64,000 nt of DNA from JANPBY01 sp963805505 (GTDB lineage: Bacteria > Actinomycetota > Actinomycetes > DATJPE01), in NCBI GenBank assembly GCA_963805505.1, contig CAWDUP010000007.1, positions 868,001 through 932,000 on the forward strand, given 5' to 3'. Position 1 is the stretch's first letter; every line of letters starts with the position of its first letter. Position numbers and translations under genes: made by a program. Shown here piece after piece: positions 15,557-23,940 of this stretch. The notes under the pieces were generated by a model. That model ran no database searches, was not told the DNA's origin, and worked only from the letters and a program-made list of their open reading frames with translations.

Positions 15557-17767
15557 TCAGGAACCTACGAGCTCCTCCTCAGGGCGAGGCTCGGCCAACT
15601 CGTCCGGGAGCGCAACGACGCGCTCGCCCTCGCGCAGGCCATACCGCTCCCACCAGCGCGCGACCGGTGCTGGCGCCCACCAGTTCCAGCGCCCGAGCAT
15701 GCGCATCGTGGCCGGCACCAGCAAGGCCCGTACGAGAGTCGCGTCAACGACCACGGCCACGGTTAGACCCACCCCGATCATGGCGATGAACACGATCCCG
15801 GAGGTCGCGAACGCTCCGACCACGACCACGAACAACAGTGCAGCGCTCGTGATGATCCCGCCCGTGCGCTGCAGGCCACGGGCGACGGCCAGCGTGTTGT
15901 CGCCGGTTGCGTCCCACTCCTCGCGGATGCGCGAGAGCAGGAACACCTCGTAGTCCATGGACAGTCCGAACGCCATGGCAAAGATCAAGATCGGCTGGGT
16001 GGCCTCCAGGAACCCGGTTGGTGTGAAGCCGAGCGCCCCAGCGAGGTGCCCGTCCTGGAATCCCCAGACCAGCACCCCGAAGGTCGCAGACAGCGACAGC
16101 ACGTTCATGACCATGGCCTTGATCGGCAAGACCACCGACCCAAACGCCAGGAACAGCAGGAGGAACATCGTCAGCCCCAGATACAGCGCAACCCAGGGCA
16201 ACCGGGCACCGAGCCCGTCGAGCAGGTCGACCTGAGCCGCCGAAGCTCCCCCGACGAGCACCTCGGAGCCGGTCGGGACCGGTACGGCGCGCACCGCCTC
16301 GACCAGCTCGAGCGAGGCTTCGTCCTGCGGCTGCCCTGGGTAGGCGACCACGACGTGCGCGGACCCTCCGTCGGCCGCGACGATGGTCGCTGACGAGACG
16401 TCAGGGACGGCCGCCAGCTCGGCGGCGTACGGCGCCAACGACGACGGATCGGATGCGTGAAGCACCACGACGTCAAGGGGGCTGCTCGCGGCGGATGCGC
16501 CGAAATCGGCTGCGAGCGCCTCCGCGGCGACCCGGCTCTCGGTGCCGGTGGGGAGCACGCGTGAGTCGACTCCACCGAAAGCCACCCGGAGGAAGGGGGC
16601 TCCGAGCACGAGCAGCAAAGCGACGACCGCCACCGCCACGGGTGCGGGGCGCCTCATGACGAAGCGCGCCAGCCGCGCCCAGGCGCCGGTGTCAGGGTCG
16701 GCCGCCGCGTCGAGCCGGCGCCTGTTCCACGGCAGGGGTACCTGCCAGGCGTTGATGCGGTGCCCGAGGACCGCGAGCAAGGCGGGCAGCATGGTCAGCG
16801 CGGCGGCCATCGCGACAAGGACCGCAGAGATGCCGCCCGCCCCCATCGAGCGGAGGAAGTTCTGGGGGAACAACAGCAGCGACGACAACGCCACCGCGAC
16901 GGTGAGCCCGGAGAAGGCAACGGTGCGGCCGGCCGTCGCAACCGTGCGCACCACCGAGTCCTCGATCGAGCGCCCACGATTCAGTTCCTCGCGGAACCGG
17001 GACACGATGAACAAGGAGTAGTCGATGGCCAGACCGAGCCCCAGCATCGTGACGATGTTGACCGAGAAGATGGACACGTCACCGAACAGCGAGAGCCCAC
17101 GGAGGGCAGTGAACGCGCCGAGGATGGCAACCAGCCCCACCGCCAGCGGCATGGACGCCGCAGCAAGCGAGCCGAACACCAAGATGAGCAAGACGATGAG
17201 CAGCGGGATCGAGAGCGACTCGGCCTTGGCGATGTCCTCGCTCACCTGCGTGTTGACGTCGACGAAGACCGGCACCTGACCACCGCGCAGGGTCGTCAGC
17301 CCCGGGGCCAGCAGATCCCCGGCGATCCGGTCGTAGGCGTCTTCGCGCGCCTGTTCGTCGGGCCCAGCCAGCTGGAGCGCGACGTAGGTGGCGCGGCGAT
17401 CGTTGGAGACGAAGTCGGCAGCGTCGCCCGTTGACCAGTACGACGTCACGGCTGCGACGTCGCTGGGCGGCAGGGCGGCCAACGTCCCGGTGACGGCCGA
17501 CTCAAATGCTGGATCGTCGACGGTGAGGCCGCTCCCGCTCGGCGCCTGGTAGACGACGACGACGTCGGTCGCCTGACGGCCCAGCGCGTCTTCGAGCGCG
17601 ACGACGGCACGGGAGGACTCACTGGCCGGATCGTCGAACCCGCCGCCGTCGAGGGCTGCGAACACTGCCGTGCCCCAGACGCCAGCAAAGGCGACCAGCA
17701 CAGCGGTGATGGCCAGGACGACCTTGCGCCGGCGGTAGACGAGCCGGCCGAGTCCTTCGAACAACAT
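15557..17767 (-). CDS. MMPL/RND-family transporter
   Basis: 736-residue exporter of the MMPL branch of the RND superfamily. It shows the expected two halves. Each has one N-terminal membrane helix, a periplasmic-type domain and five helices; FDDPASESSRAV and DSRVLPTGTESRVAAE mark the two extracellular domains. Membrane motifs include GLGLAIDYSLFIVSRFREEL and AFGLSMDYEVFLLSRIREEW, the proton-relay Asp-Tyr regions of the family. Cargo is unknown; relatives export lipids or drugs. ATG at 17767 has AGGAGG 6 nt upstream. It is divergent from the TetR gene, which probably represses it. Confidence 0.92.
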   Translation of the reverse strand: MLFEGLGRLVYRRRKVVLAITAVLVAFAGVWGTAVFAALDGGGFDDPASESSRAVVALEDALGRQATDVVVVYQAPSGSGLTVDDPAFESAVTGTLAALPPSDVAAVTSYWSTGDAADFVSNDRRATYVALQLAGPDEQAREDAYDRIAGDLLAPGLTTLRGGQVPVFVDVNTQVSEDIAKAESLSIPLLIVLLILVFGSLAAASMPLAVGLVAILGAFTALRGLSLFGDVSIFSVNIVTMLGLGLAIDYSLFIVSRFREELNRGRSIEDSVVRTVATAGRTVAFSGLTVAVALSSLLLFPQNFLRSMGAGGISAVLVAMAAALTMLPALLAVLGHRINAWQVPLPWNRRRLDAAADPDTGAWARLARFVMRRPAPVAVAVVALLLVLGAPFLRVAFGGVDSRVLPTGTESRVAAEALAADFGASAASSPLDVVVLHASDPSSLAPYAAELAAVPDVSSATIVAADGGSAHVVVAYPGQPQDEASLELVEAVRAVPVPTGSEVLVGGASAAQVDLLDGLGARLPWVALYLGLTMFLLLFLAFGSVVLPIKAMVMNVLSLSATFGVLVWGFQDGHLAGALGFTPTGFLEATQPILIFAMAFGLSMDYEVFLLSRIREEWDATGDNTLAVARGLQRTGGIITSAALLFVVVVGAFATSGIVFIAMIGVGLTVAVVVDATLVRALLVPATMRMLGRWNWWAPAPVARWWERYGLREGERVVALPDELAEPRPEEELVGS

Positions 17768-17817
17768 GATGGTCCTCCTGGTGCGCAGCGGCCGGGGCGT
17801 ACCCTTGAGGCCGTCAA

Positions 17818-17884
17818 GTGAACGATGTTTACGTTTGCAGTGTTTACTCTGCTGACGGTGTAAACTTTTGTCAAGTAGGTTCAC
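17818..17884. promoter_or_regulatory. Candidate TetR operator / divergent promoter region
   Basis: AT-rich patch between the MMPL and TetR genes. GTTTAC occurs at 17827-17832 and 17842-17847, and GTAAAC at 17860-17865, giving an inverted repeat GTTTAC-N12-GTAAAC plus a second upstream half-site 15 bp away. Outer GTGAAC (17818-17823) and GTTCAC (17879-17884) add symmetry. TTGACA on the minus strand (17874-17869) looks like a -35 for the MMPL gene; TTGCAG with TGTAAA 18 bp later could serve tetR. Binding by the neighbouring regulator is inferred. Confidence 0.55.
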
Positions 17885-17904
17885 TCACTGGAGAGAGGGG
17901 CGAC

Positions 17905-18690
17905 GTGGCGTCAGCCCAACCGGCCGCCGGTCCCACCGAGTCAGCTCACGCCGAGTCAGCTCACGCCGAGTCAGGGTCACGGACCGATCGCGTGCTCTCC
18001 CGTCGTGAGCGGGTGCGAGCCCAGACGGCCGCCGAGATCAAGACCGTCGCCCGCGCGCACCTGGTCGAACACGGGGTCCACGGCGTCCAGCTGCGAGCGA
18101 TCGCCCGTGACCTGGGGATGACCGCGCCGGCCCTGTACCGGTACTTCGACAGTCACGAGGCCCTGCTCACCGACCTGGTCGGTGACCTCTACGCCGAGCT
18201 TGCTGACGTGGTGGAGCGGGCAGCAGCCCCCGAGCAGGGTGAGCTGCGCGACCGGCTCCAGGGCGCGGCACGCGCCTTTCGCGGTTGGTCGGTCACGCAT
18301 CCCGCGGAGTTCACCTTGCTGTTCGGCAGCCCCATCCCAGGCGTCGAGACGGCCGAAGACTCACCGGCCCACGTCCACGGGCGACGCTTCGGCCAGGCCT
18401 TCGGCCGGCTGTTCACCGAGCTGTGGGAACACCAGCCGTTCCCAGTCCCCACGGCCATCGACCCCCAGATGGACGCCGCCTTGCTCGACTATGCCGCGCA
18501 CGTCGGTATCAGCCTCCCGCCCGAGGCGATCGCGGTCTTCCTCAGCTGCTGGATCAAGCTGTACGGCGCTGTGACGATGGAAGTCTTCGGACACATCTCC
18601 TTCGCCTTGGCCGACGCCGAACCGCTGTTCGACTTCGAGCTCGTCGCCCTGCTCGAGCGCCTAGGCCTCGGAGCTGACCCCCAGCCCTAG
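17905..18690 (+). CDS. TetR-family transcriptional regulator
   Basis: 261 residues. After an Ala/Glu/Ser-rich N-terminal tail with a small repeat, the HTH domain spans about 45-100 (AEIKTVARAHLVEHGVHGVQLRAIARDLGMTAPALYRYFDSHEALL split over helix-turn-helix and recognition helix; key part is APALYRYF). A C-terminal WHG-type ligand domain follows (AFRGWSVTHPAEFTLLFGSPIPG). GTG at 17905 has GAGAGAGGGG upstream. It is divergent from the MMPL exporter, the classic arrangement for local repression; the inducer is unknown. Confidence 0.92.
   Translation: MASAQPAAGPTESAHAESAHAESGSRTDRVLSRRERVRAQTAAEIKTVARAHLVEHGVHGVQLRAIARDLGMTAPALYRYFDSHEALLTDLVGDLYAELADVVERAAAPEQGELRDRLQGAARAFRGWSVTHPAEFTLLFGSPIPGVETAEDSPAHVHGRRFGQAFGRLFTELWEHQPFPVPTAIDPQMDAALLDYAAHVGISLPPEAIAVFLSCWIKLYGAVTMEVFGHISFALADAEPLFDFELVALLERLGLGADPQP
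17938..17974 (+). repeat. 15-bp in-frame tandem repeat in the TetR N-terminus
   Basis: GAGTCAGCTCACGCC at 17938-17952 and 17953-17967 with a partial third copy to 17974. It encodes ESAHA twice and lies before the HTH, in a region likely to be disordered. Copy number may vary between strains. Confidence 0.85.
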
Positions 18691-18696
18691 GGACCG

Positions 18697-20211
18697 TCAC
18701 TCGGTCTGGTCGCCGCGTAGGTCGAGGGCGAACCACAGCTCGGCGCGCAGGGCTGGATCATCCAGACTGCGGCCAAGCAGTTCCTCGGCCCGGCGGATGC
18801 GGTAGCGCAAGGTATGGCGGTGCACCCCCAACTCACGCGAGGCCATGTCCCACTGCCCGTTGTGCGCCAGCCACACGCGCAGCGAGCGGAGCAGATCGGC
18901 CTTGCCTCCGGTGGCGTCCAGCGGTGCAAGCAACGAGTCCACGAACACGCGCGCAGCTTTCGGCTCCACCACCGTTCGAAGACCGGTTGCTGCCACCTCG
19001 TCGTGCCACACCAGCTCGTGATCCCGAGCCATCTCAAGCGCGCGGCCGGCTTGCTCGAACGCGCTGGGCAGGGTGTCGAGGCTGGCGGGGGCGGAGCCTC
19101 CTGCCGCAAACCGCTGGAGCAGCCCAGCGACGGCCGCACGGTCGCTGGGCCGATCAGGGACAAGGGCGACCACTTGGTTTCCCATCACACCGACTGCTCG
19201 ATCCGCGGAAGTGATCTCAAGAGCTTGGATCGCTGGCTCTGTCCCGAGCTCCGGCCCGACGCGAAGCACCCGTACGGCGGTCCCCGCAAGCCATCCCCAC
19301 CCCAGCTGCTCGAGGGGCAGCAGCTCGGCGTCGGCCCCGGACAGCAGAAGGGTCAGCACGGCACTGCGAACCTTGTCGCCTGCACCCGTCTCGCCCTCCC
19401 TGCGTTCCACGACCAGGGACAACAGGGACACCGCCACGGCGATCATGGCCAGATCGGTCGGGTCGAACGGGCTGCCACGGCCGACCGCGAGGAAACCACG
19501 AACCGTCCCTCCTGCCCCCAGCGGATGCAGCACGACACGCTCGGCGCCGCGATCGATGGCCGCCGAGGACAGCGGCCCCCGCGCGCGTAGTGCTTCCACT
19601 TCGGCCGCGAGGCCAGCGTCCTGAGCCATTCCCGCGTCGGGACTCGCCGCCAGAACGCCTGCTGAGGGATCCAGCACCAGCACCCACGCCGCCAAGCCAC
19701 GGGCGAGTCGCCCCGCCACGCGTTCGAGCGCATCACGACCCAGCGCAGCCCGGGTGAGGTCCCGCTGGATCTCGAAGGCTCGAGTGGTGGACTCGTACTC
19801 CTGCGCAGCGACCATCGCCGAGACCGCCTTCGTCACGGCGATGAAGGGCGTCTCCGGCGGCACCTCGAGAATGACCAGCCCGCGCGCCGCGGCCGCGTCG
19901 AGCAGCGCCGGCGGCACCGAATCATGGCTCAGCCCTACCCCCAGGCCGAAGGCGCTCACCTCAGCCTCGAGCAACCGGTCCACGTAGCCGCGCCAGGCCG
20001 ACCGATCGTCCGCGGCCAGTCGCATCCCGGTCGACAGGACCAGCTCGCCGCCCTCGAGGAACGGTCGCGGGTCCTCCAGCTCACTGACCGCCACCCACCG
20101 GATCGCCCGATCGGTCCCCTCCGGGGTGCGGGCATCTCCGGAACGCAGCCGCAGGCCGAGACCCGCGCGTTCGACGATGCTGCGCACACTGGGCTGAGGC
20201 AGAGCGGGCAC
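18697..20211 (-). CDS. PucR-family transcriptional regulator (first copy)
   Basis: 504 residues. The N-terminal PucR ligand-sensing domain (SELEDPRPFLEGGELVLSTGM, GLVILEVPPETPFIAVTKAV) spans about 10-135. A GGDEF-like CdaR middle domain lies around 165-340, and the C-terminal HTH_30 domain contains HNGQWDMASRELGVHRHTLRYR at about 450-475. Family members sense nitrogen compounds (purines, GABA, proline) and activate catabolic genes. GTG start at 20211. It is divergent from gabT, so GABA-responsive control of gabT is the simplest inference. Confidence 0.9.
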   Translation of the reverse strand: MPALPQPSVRSIVERAGLGLRLRSGDARTPEGTDRAIRWVAVSELEDPRPFLEGGELVLSTGMRLAADDRSAWRGYVDRLLEAEVSAFGLGVGLSHDSVPPALLDAAAARGLVILEVPPETPFIAVTKAVSAMVAAQEYESTTRAFEIQRDLTRAALGRDALERVAGRLARGLAAWVLVLDPSAGVLAASPDAGMAQDAGLAAEVEALRARGPLSSAAIDRGAERVVLHPLGAGGTVRGFLAVGRGSPFDPTDLAMIAVAVSLLSLVVERREGETGAGDKVRSAVLTLLLSGADAELLPLEQLGWGWLAGTAVRVLRVGPELGTEPAIQALEITSADRAVGVMGNQVVALVPDRPSDRAAVAGLLQRFAAGGSAPASLDTLPSAFEQAGRALEMARDHELVWHDEVAATGLRTVVEPKAARVFVDSLLAPLDATGGKADLLRSLRVWLAHNGQWDMASRELGVHRHTLRYRIRRAEELLGRSLDDPALRAELWFALDLRGDQTE

Positions 20212-20268
20212 GAACTTGGGCTCCCTCCGTCGTGCGGGCCGAAGGCACCCGAGCGCCTGATCACTTCT

Positions 20269-20285
20269 TTGTACGAATGGTCCAA
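20269..20285. promoter_or_regulatory. Imperfect dyad in the pucR-gabT intergenic region
   Basis: TTGTAC-GAATG-GTCCAA, a 17-bp dyad with one mismatched pair, lies centrally in the 139-bp gap between the PucR gene and gabT. It is the only dyad I noticed there, so it is a candidate operator for the adjacent regulator. Confidence 0.3.
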
Positions 20286-20350
20286 CGCTAGCAAGGGATT
20301 AGGCCACGGCGACAGGGCCGGCTCGCCCTTGGTCCTCATAGGCTCGACGG

Positions 20351-21718
20351 ATGAGCGACACGCGCACCCCGGCCGCCACCGGCGGTCCCACCCTCCCCCA
20401 GGAACGGCGGATCGTCACCGCGATCCCCGGCCCACGCTCGCAGGCGCTGTTCGAGCGTCGCAACGCGGCGGTCGCACGCGGTCTGGGTACGGTGCTTCCG
20501 GTCTTCGTGGAGCGCGCGGGCGGCGGTGTCCTCATCGACGTGGACGGCAACTCCCTCATCGACCTCGGATCAGGCATCGCAGTGGTCTCGGTGGGCAACG
20601 CGGCCGAGCGGGTCGCGGCCAACGTCTCCCAGCAGGTTTCCGCGTTCACCCACACCTGTTTCATGGTCACGCCCTACGCGGGCTACGTCGAAGTGTGCGA
20701 GGCCCTCAACCGACTCACGCCCGGGGACCATCCGAAGAAGTCGGCGCTGTTCAACTCCGGCGCCGAGGCCTTGGAGAACGCCGTCAAGATCGCTCGGGCG
20801 CACACCAAGCGCGACGCGGTTGTGGTCTTCGAGCACGGCTACCACGGCCGTACGAACCTCACCATGGCCATGACCGCCAAGAACATGCCCTACAAGGACA
20901 GCTTCGGACCGTTCGCCGGCGAGATCTACCGGATGCCACTCCCCTACCCGTTCCGTTGGCCCAGCGGCCCGGAGAACGCGGGCGCTGAGGCGCTCGCCGA
21001 TGTGATCAGCAAGATCGACAAGGAGGTCGGCGCCCACAACGTGGCGGCGATCGTCATCGAGCCAATCGCCGGCGAGGGTGGCTTCATCGTGCCGTCGCCT
21101 GGATTCCTCCCAGGTCTGGCCGACTACGCCGAGCAGCACGGGATCGTCTTCGTGGCCGACGAGGTGCAGACGGGGTTCGCCCGCACCGGGGCGATGTTCG
21201 CCTGCGAGGACGAATCGGTCGTGCCCGACCTGATCACAACAGCCAAGGGAATCGCCGGCGGACTTCCACTGGCCGGCGTGACCGGGCGAGCCGAGATCAT
21301 GGATGCCGCCCACGTCGGCGGCCTGGGTGGCACCTACGGCGGGAACCCGGTGGCCTGCGCCGCCGCGCTCGGCGCGATCGCGACCATCGAGGAGGAGAAC
21401 CTTGTCGGGGCCGCCAACCGCATCGGCGAGGTCATGCTCCCGGCCCTTCGCGAGCTGGCCGACCGCTATCCGTGCATCGGCGACGTCCGTGGGCGCGGCG
21501 CCATGATCGCGGTCGAGATCGTCGAGCCGGGAACAAAGACGCCCGATCCGGCCACCACGTCCGCGGTTGCCGCGGCCTGCCACGCCGAAGGGGTGCTGGT
21601 CCTGACGGCAGGGACGTACGGCAACGTCCTACGCTTCCTGCCCCCCTTGGTGATGCCCGAGCACCTGCTCGTCGAGGCCCTGGGCGTGCTGGATAAGGCC
21701 TTCGCCGCCCACGCTTGA
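20351..21718 (+). CDS. gabT: 4-aminobutyrate aminotransferase
   Basis: 455-residue class III PLP aminotransferase transferring the amino group of GABA to 2-oxoglutarate, giving succinic semialdehyde. Motifs are FNSGAEALENAVKIAR (phosphate/cofactor site), FEHGYHGRTNLTMA, IVIEPIAGEGGFIVP, VADEVQTGFARTG and Lys299 in LITTAKGIAGGLP (Schiff base). Length and motifs fit GabT; beta-alanine may be a second substrate. The ATG at 20351 starts MSDTRTPAATGG. Its divergent partner encodes a PucR regulator, and it forms the exit step of the polyamine route encoded further right. Confidence 0.92.
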   Translation: MSDTRTPAATGGPTLPQERRIVTAIPGPRSQALFERRNAAVARGLGTVLPVFVERAGGGVLIDVDGNSLIDLGSGIAVVSVGNAAERVAANVSQQVSAFTHTCFMVTPYAGYVEVCEALNRLTPGDHPKKSALFNSGAEALENAVKIARAHTKRDAVVVFEHGYHGRTNLTMAMTAKNMPYKDSFGPFAGEIYRMPLPYPFRWPSGPENAGAEALADVISKIDKEVGAHNVAAIVIEPIAGEGGFIVPSPGFLPGLADYAEQHGIVFVADEVQTGFARTGAMFACEDESVVPDLITTAKGIAGGLPLAGVTGRAEIMDAAHVGGLGGTYGGNPVACAAALGAIATIEEENLVGAANRIGEVMLPALRELADRYPCIGDVRGRGAMIAVEIVEPGTKTPDPATTSAVAAACHAEGVLVLTAGTYGNVLRFLPPLVMPEHLLVEALGVLDKAFAAHA

Positions 21719-21888
21719 CGCACCGTCGCCGCCCAGCCATCGTCCGCTCGGTCGAACAGGGCCCACCGTTCGGTTCGCATCGGTCGGCAGGCAACAATGA
21801 GCAGCCCGGAGACCGTCATCATGGAGGGCGGCGAGCGTCCACCGGTCGATCGACAGATTCCGGCACGGCAGACTCGGAGGGGACAGCA

Positions 21889-23931
21889 GTGATGCGCATG
21901 GCCCGACCAGGGCGAGCCGCGCTCGCCGTCGGACTGAGCCTGCTCGTGCTGTCAGCCACCGTCTTGGCGGGGACGCCGCAGAGTCAGGCGGCCACTGACC
22001 CCGACCTGGTGGCTGTCGTGCCGTCCGCGAAAACCCCCCAGATCCTGGACAGTCCCTACGGTGCCGCCCAGGTGCTGGCCGTGGCGACCGTCGGTTCGCA
22101 CGTCGTCGTCGGCGGCACCTTCGACCACGTCTCGGATGTGGGAGGACCTGCCCAGACTGCCAAGAACCTGGTGATCTACGACTCGGCCACCGGCAGCATC
22201 ACCGCCCTACCCCGTGTGAACGGGGAGGTCGTGACGCTGCTGCCCGGTCCCACCCCGGGGACGGTCTTCCTCGGCGGCACCTTCACCAAAGTCGCGGGCA
22301 CCAAGGTCAGCAATCTCGCCCTTCTCGACGTCAACAGCGCGCGAGTCCAGAAGACCTTCGAGGGGCCCGCGTTCAACAACCGGGTCACCGACCTCGCCCT
22401 CGTGGGGAAGAAGCTCCTGGTCGGCGGAAGGTTCTCCACGGTCGAGGGCAGGAACCGTACGGCGCTGGTCGCTCTCTCCGCCAGGTCAGGATCGCTGAAG
22501 AAGTTCGTCAACATCACCTTCTCCGGGCACCACAACTGGGAGTCCCAACACGGGTCGTTCGCCAAGGCTCCGGTCGGGATCTCCGCCATGGCGGTCGACC
22601 CCAGCGGCACTCGGCTGATCGCCATCGGCAACTTCACCTCCGTCGACTCGCTGGACCGGGACCAGGTCGTCCGGATCGACCTGAACCGCAAGCGTGCGCG
22701 CGTCTCACCAAACTGGGCGACGGCGGCCTTCTCCGACCGCTGCAAGGCGACGTCGTACGACACCTGGGTCCGTGACGTCGCCATCTCGCCGGACGGCACC
22801 TACGCGGTCGTCGTTTCGTCCGGGGGCTCCCACTACGGGCTGTGTGACAGTGCGGCCCGCCTGCCGATCCGCACCCGCTCTCGCGCCGTTCAGCCCACCT
22901 GGGTGGCGCGAACCGGAGGCGACACACTCCTGTCAGTCGCCATCAGCGACAGTGCCGTCTACGTCGGGGGCCACCTGCGATGGATGAACAACGCGTATGG
23001 CAGGGGCACCGCAGGAGCGGGGGCTGTCCCCCGACCCTCGATCGCCGCCCTCGATCCGCTCACCGGGCTGCCGTTCTCGTGGAACCCAGGACGACACCCA
23101 CGGGGGTTGGGCGTCTCCGTTCTCCAGCTGACCGACCAGGGCTTGTTCGTCGGTGGAGACACCGACTACATGGGCGACAAGGAATACTTCCGCCCCCGCA
23201 TAGCGCTCCTGCCGCTGGATTCGGGCACGTCGCTCCCAGACACGTCGACCGCTGGCCCCGTGGATGTCTATCGTGCGGGCACCGACGAGCTCGCCCCTGG
23301 TGACGTGACGCGGGTTCACCTGGGTTCGTCGGGGGTCGACTACGAGTGGACACCAGCGTTGTCCACCTCGATCGACTGGACCACGGTGCGCGGCGCGTTC
23401 ACGATCGGCGACCAGCTGTGGACAGCGTCATCGGATGGTGACCTGTTCAGCCAGAGCTTTGACGGGTCCTCGCTCGGGACGCCCTCCGTGTCCGAACCTT
23501 GGGCCGATCCGCTGTGGAAGAACGTGCAGACCGGGTCGAGGGGCGACCAGACCTACCTGGGGAAGGCGAGCACTCTCTCGTCAAACCTCGCATCCACGAC
23601 CGCCCTCACCTATGCCGACGGGCGGTTGTTCTCGACCAAGGCCGGGAGCACGGCGCTCTTCGTCCGCTGGTTCAACGCCGAGAGCGGCATCGTCCAGGAC
23701 ACCGCAGACACCGTGCGGGGGGTGGTCATGCCACTGACCACGACGGGTTTGTTCGTCCACGGCGCGTCGCTGTACGTCGCCGACGCTGATGGCAGCCTGA
23801 CGCGTCACGACCTCAATGGCCGCAGCGTCTCGGCTGCAGGAACCGTGGTCAGCGGTCCAGCGGTGGACGGCATCGATTGGTCGTGCGGCGTGTTCTTCTC
23901 CGGGCCGGGACCAGCCGTCCCGGCCCCGTGA
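21889..23931 (+). CDS. Secreted delta-60-repeat beta-propeller protein
   Basis: About 680 residues. A signal peptide (RAALAVGLSLLVLSATVLAGTPQSQA) is followed by repeats of the delta-60/DUF5122 type: VVVGGTFDHVSDVGG, VFLGGTFTKVAGTKVSN, LLVGGRFSTVEGRNRT, LIAIGNFTSVDSLD and VYVGGHLRWMNNA, consistent with a beta-propeller. There is no catalytic motif. GTG 21889 and ATG 21892 are adjacent starts; GGAGGGG lies 6 nt before the GTG. It does not look like a polyamine gene although it sits beside gabT. Role unknown, probably an extracellular binding or surface protein. Confidence 0.82.
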   Translation: MMRMARPGRAALAVGLSLLVLSATVLAGTPQSQAATDPDLVAVVPSAKTPQILDSPYGAAQVLAVATVGSHVVVGGTFDHVSDVGGPAQTAKNLVIYDSATGSITALPRVNGEVVTLLPGPTPGTVFLGGTFTKVAGTKVSNLALLDVNSARVQKTFEGPAFNNRVTDLALVGKKLLVGGRFSTVEGRNRTALVALSARSGSLKKFVNITFSGHHNWESQHGSFAKAPVGISAMAVDPSGTRLIAIGNFTSVDSLDRDQVVRIDLNRKRARVSPNWATAAFSDRCKATSYDTWVRDVAISPDGTYAVVVSSGGSHYGLCDSAARLPIRTRSRAVQPTWVARTGGDTLLSVAISDSAVYVGGHLRWMNNAYGRGTAGAGAVPRPSIAALDPLTGLPFSWNPGRHPRGLGVSVLQLTDQGLFVGGDTDYMGDKEYFRPRIALLPLDSGTSLPDTSTAGPVDVYRAGTDELAPGDVTRVHLGSSGVDYEWTPALSTSIDWTTVRGAFTIGDQLWTASSDGDLFSQSFDGSSLGTPSVSEPWADPLWKNVQTGSRGDQTYLGKASTLSSNLASTTALTYADGRLFSTKAGSTALFVRWFNAESGIVQDTADTVRGVVMPLTTTGLFVHGASLYVADADGSLTRHDLNGRSVSAAGTVVSGPAVDGIDWSCGVFFSGPGPAVPAP

Positions 23932-23940
23932 CCGCAGGGC

